This document shows, in pieces, positions 1 through 5,455 of a stretch of DNA of 5,455 nucleotides. The stretch covers positions 1 to 5,455 of the forward strand of contig JADLKP010000152.1 in assembly GCA_016838945.1 (NCBI GenBank), written 5' to 3'. The number at the start of each line of letters is the position of its first letter. The stretch's first letter is position 1. A program made the translations under genes and the position numbers. The notes under the pieces were generated by a model. That model did no database searches. It saw nothing but the letters and a program-made list of their open reading frames with translations, and had not been told where the DNA came from. This DNA is from Methanobrevibacter sp. (GTDB lineage Archaea > Methanobacteriota > Methanobacteria > Methanobacteriales > Methanobacteriaceae).

Positions 1-38
1 AAAAAGAAATAATTAATAAAAAAAAGAAATAATAAGTG
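1..38 (-). terminator. T-rich transcription terminator
   Basis: After the TAA codon and a short GGGGATCTTCC stretch, the minus strand reads ATTATTTCTTTTTTTT, then ATTAATTATTTCTTTTT. Two T-runs each end a copy of the same 13-base motif. U-rich tracts without a stable hairpin are the usual archaeal termination signal, and this one directly follows the stop. The window ends here, so more tracts may lie beyond. Confidence 0.55.
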
Positions 39-48
39 GAAGATCCCC

Positions 49-3000
49 TTATTTTTTAATTTTAATTGTATTGGTTGCTTTTGCAGTTCCATATATGGTT
101 TGGATTTTATAAGTGCCCACTTTTAAAGCTATTTTTTTACTTAAGGTTGCAACTCCTTTGGCATTTGTTTTTGCAGTGTACTTTTTACCTTTAAGTTTAA
201 AAGTAATTATCTTTCCTTTAAGAGCTTTTCCCTTAGTATTTACAAGATTTGCACTGAATATAATCTTTTTGCCTTTTTTGATTGTTATATTTTTTGCAGT
301 CAGTACAGGATTTACAGTAACTTTGTTGGAAACCTTAAACTTATTGTATGTTGCTGTAATGGTATATGTTTTTGGGCTTAAATTAATTTTTAAGGAAGCA
401 TATCCATTCTTATCTGTTTTATGGTTATATGTTTTTCCATTGATCTTAAATGTCACTATCTGTCCTGCACCTACAGGCTTTCCATCATTCCCATAAGCTC
501 TTACCTTATAGACTTCGCTACCTTTATAATACTTTACTACATTCTTATTTTCCATGATGTTTTGGAATATGAATATTGTATTCTGCGCTACCTCTCCACT
601 TGCAGGGTTGGTTGCCTTTATGGTATATTTGCCCGGATTCAAATTGATGTTCAGCCTTATGATACCATTTGCAAGTGTGGTATAGGCATATTTCTTATTT
701 CCAATGGTAAACTGCACTTTTGTATTTCCTAAAGCTTTTCCATCTGTATTATAGAAGAGAGCTATATATTGTCCGCTTGTATTGTATTTCTTTGTCAAAT
801 CATTGGCATTTATGGTTTTCAATACTCTAATCTTGGCTTTTCCGGAAAGTTTATTATATGTTTTGGACTCATTGAAGACGATATCTGCAGAATAATTCCC
901 TGCTTTAAGGTTGATGCTTATTTTTGCGTATCCATTGCTATCTGTAGTGCGTTTGTATGATTTTCCAGCAATGATTATGTAGATAGTTTCACCGTTGATT
1001 CCCTTGTTGTCGGAATCCACCAATCTGACTTCAAGTTGTTTTCCAGATTTATAATACTCTTTAAAGTCTTTAATTTCAAGTTTAACATTTAATTTTGTGT
1101 CTATTACCTTAAATTCACCATTTGATGTAGCTTTGGAGAACTTTTCTGATCCTTCATATTTTGCAGTAAAGCTATAGTTTCCAATGGCCATTTTGCCAAT
1201 GTTCAAGATTCCAACACCATTTTTCACAGATATGGTATATGTTTTGTTTCCAATTGTCACAATCACATTTCCACTAATGTTTTCATTATTGGAGGATTTC
1301 AATTTGGCATCAATAAGCACATCATCGTCAATGTTTTTATCCTTTATTTCTACATTCAATATGGATTTGATTTTGCTTACATTCAATAGATAGCTGGTTG
1401 ATGAACTTAAGTAGTTTTTATCACCATTATAAGTGGCTAAAACTGTGTAAGTTCCTTCATCTAATGGGGAAATGAGCCAGGATGCACTGGAATTTATAAC
1501 TGTTCTGTTTCTTGGTGAATAGTATCCTTCTATGCTGAATGTCACTGTACCTGTGGCATTTTTGCTTAGGTTAGCATAGATTCTGATGTTTTCATATAGA
1601 CATGCATCTTCAGTATACAATTCTATAAATGAATCTGCCTTATAGATTTCAAATGAAGTGCTGTTTGATGCAGGGATATATTTTTTATCTCCATCGAAAG
1701 CAGCTTCAAGAGTGTAGCTTCCCACTTCAAGATCATTCAATGTCAAAGTGGCGGTTCCATCATTTATTTCGCATACTTCTGTTCTGTCATTTATCTTGAA
1801 AGTGATATTGCCTTCAACATCTTCATTAAGCTTTGCTGTAATTACTAAATCTTCACCATATTTGCAGTTATCTACAGATAGATTCAAGCCAGTAGTGGAA
1901 TTTCTAACTGAGAAACTTGTGTCCGCTTTGGATGCATTGTAATTGGAATCTCCATCAAAGGTTATTGAAACTGAATATGTTCCAGGATTTAGATTGCTTA
2001 GATCAAGTGTTGCTTCAGAATCGATGATTTCTACATTGTAAACGCTTCCATTAATGTTGAATTGAATGTTTCCAACCGCATTTGGAAGACTTGCAACGAT
2101 TGTAGCGGTTTCGCCATAATTGATGTCATGGCAGTCAACAGTTAAATTGGCTTCAGCTTTTTCAATCTTGAATTCAGTGCTTTTTGCGCTTGAATTGAAT
2201 ATGCCATTCATATAGACTGCTGTAACTAAGTAATTTCCCACATTCAATTGACTTAAATCATAAGATGCCTTATTGTCTTCAATATCAAGTTCTTCATTAA
2301 CTATTTCTGTTCCTTTATCTACATCTACTATTTTTAAGCTAATCTTTCCATTGATGAATCCATTTAATGTGCTGCTTGAATTGCTGGAATCAGTTAAGTT
2401 AAATTTGATCTCAATTGATTTGTTTTCACCAAAAGTGATGTTATATGCAATCAAATCAAACTCAATAGGGTTTATTGTGATTTTATTGCTCGCTGTTTTG
2501 TTCTTATAGCTTGCATTAATTGAGTATTCTCCAACCTCCAGATTTAATGGAAGATAAGCTTTTCCTTCATTATCTGTAATGATTGTGAAATTGTCTCCAT
2601 TGAATGAAACATTCACAATCCTATTAGGCATGGTCATTCCATTCTTTTCAACTAAAAGAACAGTATAGTTAAAGTCATTGTATTCATAGGCATTCACATT
2701 GTATCCAATGATTGAAAATTCATCTTCAGCACCATATGTTGTGTTCCAGCTATTGTCTTCAAAGAAGAAGTCCCCTTCGTAGAATATGAATATGTAATTT
2801 GTTCCCTTATCAAACTCTACGCTGAAATTGCAGACTCCATTTTCAAGTTCCATTGTGTATTGCCTAATGTTTATGAATAATGTTATTGAACCTGTACAGT
2901 TATTTGGTTCGGTTTTAACAATTACATTTCCAGTAAATATGTCGCTTGAATCTCCTTGGCTTTCCTCATTTGGAATGAGTTCAACAATCAATTCAGAGGA

Positions 3001-5391
3001 ATACTTTGTAACAGTAAAGGAGCAGGATGCATTGCTTGGATTATATTTGCCGTTTCCTTTATAGTCCACTTTAATGTCATATGTTCCATTTGTCAAATTG
3101 ACCAATCTGATGTTTGAGGTTCCGTTTTCCAAATAGATTTCATATTCGTATCCATTAATTGAAAGGATGGCTGTTCCATTCAAATCCTCTGCATTGGATT
3201 CTATGACCACTGTAGCATTATTGCCTATTTTTATATCTTCACAGGAAACGGTTATTGCACTTTCCACTCCTCTAACTTTAAAAAGGGCGGTTGCATTAGC
3301 CGCTTCGCAGTAAGATGTTCCTTCATATTCTAGTCTTAAGAGATATTCTCCTCTTGCAAAGTCGTTAAGGATTAAGCCAGTGCTTTCATTATACAAAGTG
3401 ATAGTGTCCTTATATTCATCATTGATGTATATCTTGACTTTTCCAGGAAGAGCTATTGGATCTATTCCAATTACCGCATTTCCTGTTTCTCCAACATCAA
3501 TATCATCTATAGCAATGCTTAAATTCACAGAACTTTTGTTTATGCTAAAGTTTCTCTCACCAAATGCCTTGCCGTAATCTTCATTACCTTCATAAATTAA
3601 TTTCAATGTGTAATTGTCAGGTATTAAATTGGAAATGATTATATTTCCTTTTCCTTCTGTTAAAATGACTGAATAATTATCTTTATTTAATAAAATGCTG
3701 ACATTTCCATTCAATAGGTTGGAATCCTCATCATAAACAGTCATGTTTATTTCCAAATCTTCGGTGTAATTGATGTTTTCACTCATATTAAAGTCAATGA
3801 ATGATTCCTTTTTGCCTACATCCACTAATGCTGTGTTTGTAAGGTTGTATATCTTTCCGGAAACCTTGTAAGTTCCTATATCATTGAAAGTGTATTCAAA
3901 TCTGCATGCACCATTTATGAATTCCTTTTCAATGATTGTTTCGTTATTGACTAAAAAGGTGATGCTTTCTTTTGGCAATAGGCTTAAATCAATGCTTTCA
4001 CCAGCATTTGATTTAAAGGACGCAATGAATTCTAAGGTTTGGCCATTTCCTATAGAGGAATATTCAGGAATCAGATCTAAAACAATCCATGAATTAGCCA
4101 AATCAAGATTTATTGTCTGTTCATCAAATGGGTTATTGTTGCTTGTCCAAAAGTTATTGTCAATTTTTATATCCTTTCCACCGCCTATGTACAAGTCACG
4201 GCAAATCATATTGAAAGGAGCATTATTTGCAAATACATTGTAGCTTAAATCCAGGTTTCCAACATTGTAGATGTTTGGACTTCCTTCATAATTATTATTT
4301 GGTTGCTTATAGTATCCGCTATTGTTTCTAAATATATTTCCTACACCAACAAGCAATCCTGAATTAAATATGTTTCCTTCAATATAATTGAAATTGAGCC
4401 TTTCAATGGTATTGTTTGCAATAATTGAATTTTTTAAAGTGAAATTTCCTTTGTTATATATTGCTGATCCTCTTGATTCCTCTTTAGAGTATGAATTTGC
4501 TATGATGCTGTCTTCCATTTCTGCAATTCCATCGTTGTAGATTCCTGCACCATAAGTGTATTTATCTCCTTTTGATTCAATAAATGATGAATTGCGGATG
4601 CTTAGATTTCCTTTGTTGTATATTGCTCCACCAAAGCATATCATGTTGTTGGAAGTGATAATGCTATTGTTATAGAAGTAGGAGTTTGTAATAGTCAAAT
4701 CACCTAAATTGCTTATTGCGCCACCGTATTTATATTTGTCAGTATTGAAATCAAGGATATTGTTGATGAATCTGCAATTATCAATATTCACTTGGGATCT
4801 TTTTATTTCCAAGGCTCCACCATAAACGTTGCTTGCATCAGTTATGCTTGAATCCTTATTTCCATTTATGAAGTTAATGTTCTTGAAATTAACTTTTAAG
4901 TCGTTTTCAATTATAAAAATATGATTTTCATTTAATCCATTGAATGTTGTATTTTCATTTCCTATAATATTTAATGATTTATTTAATGTTAATCCAGTAT
5001 TTTCCAATCCTGAATAGTCTCCACTTGCTAAATAAATAGTATAATTATTATCTGATAAATCTAAAGCTTTACCAAATGATTTTACAGGATTTTCCAATGA
5101 TTTTCCATCATTTGAATCATCACCATTATTTATGTCTACGTAAATTTCATTGGAATTAGATGGATTATCTCTTATTTGATTATCAGTTGGTATTGATGCT
5201 TCAAGCTTATTTTCTTCTATATCTTCATTTAAAATCGGTATTTCATCGTTTAAACTATCTTCATTTAAAATCTTTGAATATTCTTTGTTTATATCCATGT
5301 CATTATCGCTCAAATCCCCCGCATCTACCGCAGATAATGACAATAGGGATAAAATTATGAAAATTATAAAGATTACTTTAAAATTTTTCAA
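49..5391 (-). CDS. Adhesin-like secreted protein: parallel beta-helix plus 15 Ig-like modules
   Basis: Predicted giant extracellular surface protein of the methanogen adhesin-like type, probably for attachment to host, plant or partner cells. It reads without interruption to TAA at 49-51. Numbering from the upstream TTG at 5404-5406 gives 1785 residues; I prefer the TTG at 5389-5391 (residue 6, leaving 1780 aa). That codon lies 8 nt after a GGGGG ribosome binding site, which would be inside the gene if the upstream TTG were used. The first ATG is residue 37, beyond the signal peptide. Order of parts: signal peptide 6-29, acidic linker 30-86, beta-helix about 87-424, Ig-like modules about 439-1785. 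No catalytic motif, transglutaminase or protease domain, pseudomurein-binding repeat, C-terminal membrane helix or sorting signal is seen, so the mode of attachment is unknown. It appears monocistronic: promoter-like DNA lies upstream and a T-rich tail downstream. The structural class is confident; adhesion and ligand are inferred from family resemblance only. Confidence 0.93.
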   Translation of the reverse strand: MKNFKVIFIIFIILSLLSLSAVDAGDLSDNDMDINKEYSKILNEDSLNDEIPILNEDIEENKLEASIPTDNQIRDNPSNSNEIYVDINNGDDSNDGKSLENPVKSFGKALDLSDNNYTIYLASGDYSGLENTGLTLNKSLNIIGNENTTFNGLNENHIFIIENDLKVNFKNINFINGNKDSSITDASNVYGGALEIKRSQVNIDNCRFINNILDFNTDKYKYGGAISNLGDLTITNSYFYNNSIITSNNMICFGGAIYNKGNLSIRNSSFIESKGDKYTYGAGIYNDGIAEMEDSIIANSYSKEESRGSAIYNKGNFTLKNSIIANNTIERLNFNYIEGNIFNSGLLVGVGNIFRNNSGYYKQPNNNYEGSPNIYNVGNLDLSYNVFANNAPFNMICRDLYIGGGKDIKIDNNFWTSNNNPFDEQTINLDLANSWIVLDLIPEYSSIGNGQTLEFIASFKSNAGESIDLSLLPKESITFLVNNETIIEKEFINGACRFEYTFNDIGTYKVSGKIYNLTNTALVDVGKKESFIDFNMSENINYTEDLEINMTVYDEDSNLLNGNVSILLNKDNYSVILTEGKGNIIISNLIPDNYTLKLIYEGNEDYGKAFGERNFSINKSSVNLSIAIDDIDVGETGNAVIGIDPIALPGKVKIYINDEYKDTITLYNESTGLILNDFARGEYLLRLEYEGTSYCEAANATALFKVRGVESAITVSCEDIKIGNNATVVIESNAEDLNGTAILSINGYEYEIYLENGTSNIRLVNLTNGTYDIKVDYKGNGKYNPSNASCSFTVTKYSSELIVELIPNEESQGDSSDIFTGNVIVKTEPNNCTGSITLFINIRQYTMELENGVCNFSVEFDKGTNYIFIFYEGDFFFEDNSWNTTYGAEDEFSIIGYNVNAYEYNDFNYTVLLVEKNGMTMPNRIVNVSFNGDNFTIITDNEGKAYLPLNLEVGEYSINASYKNKTASNKITINPIEFDLIAYNITFGENKSIEIKFNLTDSSNSSSTLNGFINGKISLKIVDVDKGTEIVNEELDIEDNKASYDLSQLNVGNYLVTAVYMNGIFNSSAKSTEFKIEKAEANLTVDCHDINYGETATIVASLPNAVGNIQFNINGSVYNVEIIDSEATLDLSNLNPGTYSVSITFDGDSNYNASKADTSFSVRNSTTGLNLSVDNCKYGEDLVITAKLNEDVEGNITFKINDRTEVCEINDGTATLTLNDLEVGSYTLEAAFDGDKKYIPASNSTSFEIYKADSFIELYTEDACLYENIRIYANLSKNATGTVTFSIEGYYSPRNRTVINSSASWLISPLDEGTYTVLATYNGDKNYLSSSTSYLLNVSKIKSILNVEIKDKNIDDDVLIDAKLKSSNNENISGNVIVTIGNKTYTISVKNGVGILNIGKMAIGNYSFTAKYEGSEKFSKATSNGEFKVIDTKLNVKLEIKDFKEYYKSGKQLEVRLVDSDNKGINGETIYIIIAGKSYKRTTDSNGYAKISINLKAGNYSADIVFNESKTYNKLSGKAKIRVLKTINANDLTKKYNTSGQYIALFYNTDGKALGNTKVQFTIGNKKYAYTTLANGIIRLNINLNPGKYTIKATNPASGEVAQNTIFIFQNIMENKNVVKYYKGSEVYKVRAYGNDGKPVGAGQIVTFKINGKTYNHKTDKNGYASLKINLSPKTYTITATYNKFKVSNKVTVNPVLTAKNITIKKGKKIIFSANLVNTKGKALKGKIITFKLKGKKYTAKTNAKGVATLSKKIALKVGTYKIQTIYGTAKATNTIKIKK
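52..1101 (-). repeat. Four C-terminal Big_1-style Ig modules (L-O), increasingly lysine-rich
   Basis: Residues 1436-1785: L 1436-1529, M 1530-1615, N 1616-1699 and O 1700-1785. Shared plan: a start such as KKYNTSGQY or VKYYKGSEVYKV, a D-G-K-A/P-V/L-x-G turn, a strand F-x-I-x-G-K-x-Y, then T-x-x-x-G-x-A-x-L-x-I-N-L..G-x-Y-x-I (L: TTDSNGYAKISINLKAGNYS; N: KTDKNGYASLKINL). M lacks the Ala of the GxA step (ANGIIRL) and N lacks the Gly before its final Tyr (SPKTYTI). Charge climbs toward the end: residues 1531-1785 have about 45 Lys and 2 Arg against 7 Asp/Glu, and module O has 23 Lys and none acidic. The protein ends in TIKIKK with no membrane helix. This end may contact the anionic envelope; that is inference. 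Confidence 0.82.
1102..2157 (-). repeat. Second set of four Ig-like modules (H-K), Big_3_5 style
   Basis: Residues 1084-1435, about 86-90 per module: H 1084-1169, I 1170-1256, J 1257-1345 and K 1346-1435. Motifs are FDGDSNY (1150), FDGDKKY (1237), YNGDKNY (1326) and YEGSEKF (1417), each followed about 9-12 residues later by a closing strand such as SFSV, SFEI, LLNV or EFKV. H begins LTVDCHDINYGETATIV, very close to the start of module D (ITVSCEDIKIGNNATVV). These match the bacterial/archaeal Ig-like domain 3 pattern more cleanly than the first set. Confidence 0.85.
2158..2709 (-). repeat. Ig-like modules F (Big_1 style) and G (divergent)
   Basis: F, residues 900-981, has the invasin-type Big_1 pattern: a strand NVSFNG, then TDNEGKAYLPLNLEVGEYSI (944-963), ending SNKITINP. 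G, residues 982-1083, is longer (about 102 aa) with a serine-rich stretch DSSNSSS (1006-1012). It ends with LNVGNYLVTAVY and STEFKIEK but has neither the YxGxxxY nor the TxxxGxA motif. These two separate the first and second four-module sets. Membership of the Ig fold is confident for F and moderate for G. Confidence 0.72.
2710..3810 (-). repeat. First set of four Ig-like modules (B-E), Big_3_5 style
   Basis: Four modules of about 88-98 residues: B 533-624, C 625-712, D 714-801 and E 802-899. Each ends in the strand-turn motif Y-x-G-x-x-x-Y/F: YEGNEDY (605), YEGTSY (694, one residue shorter), YKGNGKY (782) and YEGDFFF (876). B-D also carry a preceding strand such as GxVxIxIN or GTAILSING and a loop strand (Y-T-L/Y-D-I) before the motif. 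D is the most typical, with ITVSCEDIKIGNNATV and final CSFTV. E is the most divergent, with a polar insertion EESQGDSSD (814-822) in its first half and a rewritten end. The modules differ widely at DNA level, so these are old duplications. They probably form a rigid stalk. Confidence 0.8.
3814..4092 (-). other. First Ig-like module (A), divergent, joining beta-helix to stalk
   Basis: Residues about 439-531, starting SWIVLDLIPEYSSIGNGQ. It shows alternating beta-strand patterning, a central strand SITFLVNN and a late strand GTYKVSGKIYN resembling the G-x-Y-x-x strand of later modules. It lacks both the YxGxxxY motif and the TxxxGxA motif. A module of this kind after the NNFW..NNP end of the helix is a usual junction in these proteins. 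Boundaries are approximate. Confidence 0.6.
4135..5148 (-). other. Right-handed parallel beta-helix domain (GGAI / FxNN coils)
   Basis: Residues about 87-424. It opens with a DUF1565-like cap: IYVDINNGDDSNDGKS, then NPVKSFGKAL and IYLASGDYSG (88-133). About eight coils follow, each with G-G/S-A-I-x-N-x-G-x-L-x-I-x-N-S-x-F-x-N-N spacing, beginning near residues 196, 228, 259, 286, 313, 344, 377 and 402. The coils include GGAISN, GGAIYN, GSAIYN, FINN, FYNN and FANN. It ends with NNFWTSNNNP (417-426), the NxW..NNP ending typical of methanogen beta-helix proteins. The GGAI and FxxN tetrapeptides are the hallmarks of chlamydial polymorphic membrane proteins, so profile searches may report that family; this reflects shared beta-helix geometry. 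Coils are joined by loops of 6-14 residues, often rich in Tyr and Asn, a possible binding face. No polysaccharide-lyase catalytic signature is visible. This is the likely ligand-binding tip. Confidence 0.85.
5149..5319 (-). other. Acidic, probably disordered N-terminal linker
   Basis: Residues 30-86 follow the signal peptide. By hand count they hold about 17 Asp/Glu against 4 Lys/Arg, with many Asn and Ser and no repeat or domain motif. Two ILNED segments occur at about residues 46-50 and 58-62. It probably spaces the mature N-terminus from the beta-helix; an acidic pre-helix stretch is common in this protein class. The function is not known. Confidence 0.6.
5320..5391 (-). other. Sec signal peptide
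   Basis: Residues 6-29. A short basic start (KNFK) is followed by an uninterrupted hydrophobic core (VIFIIFIILSLLSL) and a small-residue end, SAVDA, with V at -3 and A at -1. Cleavage is therefore expected before GDLSDND. There is no lipobox cysteine, so this is not a lipoprotein. Export across the membrane fits the extracellular beta-helix and Ig modules that follow. Confidence 0.88.
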
Positions 5392-5399
5392 TTTAACTT

Positions 5400-5404
5400 C
5401 CCCC
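5400..5404 (-). promoter_or_regulatory. Ribosome binding site GGGGG that decides a TTG start
   Basis: Read on the minus strand, the sequence is TTTGGGGGAAGTTAAATTGAAA. The five G bases can pair with CCUCC at the 3' end of 16S rRNA through one G-U pair. Eight nucleotides separate them from the TTG at 5391-5389, a normal Shine-Dalgarno distance. The other in-frame start, TTG at 5406-5404, shares its G with this run and has no G-rich stretch upstream, only A/T bases. An in-frame TAA at 5421-5419 closes off anything further upstream. Confidence 0.7.
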
Positions 5405-5409
5405 AAATA

Positions 5410-5434
5410 ATATTTTATTTAAAAAATAAAATAT
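5410..5434. repeat. 25-bp AT palindrome between TATA element and start codon
   Basis: Left arm ATATTTTATTT (5410-5420) and right arm AAATAAAATAT (5424-5434) are exact reverse complements around a 3-base AAA centre. The element overlaps the downstream half of the candidate TATA box and the expected transcription start, where an archaeal repressor would bind. Because both arms are A/T only, chance occurrence is quite possible. Confidence 0.4.
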
Positions 5435-5441
5435 ATTTTAA
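5428..5441 (-). promoter_or_regulatory. Candidate archaeal TATA box
   Basis: On the minus strand the stretch TTAAAATATATTTT resembles the archaeal TATA consensus and is preceded by a run of seven A bases (5448-5442) that could serve as the BRE. A start of transcription about 25 nt downstream would fall near 5409, leaving a leader of roughly 18 nt containing the GGGGG site. The whole region is A/T only, so similar matches arise by chance and the assignment is tentative. Confidence 0.4.
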
Positions 5442-5455
5442 TTTTTTTAATTTAA

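Noticed and set aside
132..138. Homopolymer tract (seven T) as a phase-variation switch
   Set aside because: It encodes in-frame lysines near the C-terminus and is short for slippage; such runs are expected in AT-rich, lysine-rich coding sequence.
52..300. C-terminal membrane anchor or sortase-type signal
   Set aside because: The last 85 residues alternate Lys with small and hydrophobic residues in beta-strand style; there is no stretch of about 18 or more hydrophobic residues and no LPxTG-like motif.
113..496. Plus-strand open frame of 127 codons that looks like a multi-pass membrane protein
   Set aside because: It lies antisense to the lysine-rich modules. AAA and AAG codons read backwards give TTT and CTT, hence long runs of Phe and Leu that mimic membrane helices. 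There is no ribosome binding site, no family resemblance, and the opposite strand is clearly coding.
52..4092. A CRISPR-like or near-identical DNA repeat array
   Set aside because: The repetition is at protein level, with modules of about 85-100 residues that have diverged strongly in DNA. No short identical direct repeats with regular spacers were seen.
421..4243. Other plus-strand open frames of 63-119 codons (421-732, 769-960, 1184-1393, 1748-1942, 2273-2509, 2828-3064, 3380-3577, 3884-4243)
   Set aside because: All are inside the large gene on the opposite strand and have hydrophobic or low-complexity translations produced by antisense reading of Asn, Lys and Ser codons. None shows a start context or recognisable protein.
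4135..5148. Pectate lyase or other polysaccharide-degrading enzyme
   Set aside because: The fold is a parallel beta-helix, but no Asp/Arg catalytic arrangement of pectate lyases or glycoside hydrolase family 28 can be picked out, and the coils are simple GGAI / FxNN repeats as in adhesins.
5160..5360. Plus-strand open frame of 66 codons opposite the signal peptide and linker
   Set aside because: It is antisense to the N-terminal coding region, has no upstream ribosome binding site and encodes no known pattern; its Leu/His-rich make-up reflects the acidic, Asn-rich linker on the other strand.

Overview
The window is almost entirely one gene: a very long secreted surface protein of 1780 residues (1785 from the most upstream possible start), encoded on the minus strand. 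It closely resembles the adhesin-like proteins of host-associated methanogens of the order Methanobacteriales, most likely Methanobrevibacter or a close relative. The reasons are the strongly AT-rich DNA (about 27-30% GC in lines sampled by eye), Arg codons that are nearly all AGA/AGG where checked, and the layout: signal peptide, right-handed parallel beta-helix, a long array of Ig-like modules, and a lysine-rich C-terminus. The genus is an inference from protein style; no rRNA or other marker is present.

Layout, read along the minus strand from high to low coordinates. Bases 5455-5392 hold an A/T-only promoter region with a TATA-like element, an AT palindrome and a G-rich ribosome binding site. 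The gene starts at a TTG codon, most likely at 5391, and ends with TAA at 49-51. Bases 48-1 are a T-rich tail with two copies of a 13-base motif, probably the transcription terminator. The protein consists of a Sec-type signal peptide, an acidic linker, a beta-helix of about eight coils with GGAI / FxNN repeats, and fifteen Ig-like modules. Eight of these carry a YxGxxxY motif (Big_3_5 style) and occur as two sets of four. Five carry a TxxxGxAxLxxxL..GxY motif (Big_1 / invasin style), one after the first set and four at the C-terminus. Two are divergent.

The protein has strong polarity. The N-terminal linker is acidic, the central Ig modules are packed with N-glycosylation sequons and contain most of the cysteines, and the last 255 residues are very basic. 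The final module has 23 lysines and no acidic residue. No C-terminal membrane helix, sortase-like signal, pseudomurein-binding repeat or enzymatic domain is visible. A reasonable model, which is inference, is an exposed adhesive beta-helix tip held out on a glycosylated Ig stalk, with the basic end resting against the cell envelope.

I find no RNA gene, CRISPR array, mobile element or second credible coding region. The plus-strand open frames are antisense shadows. I see no new multi-gene system here; the interest is in the architecture of this single protein and its start and termination signals.
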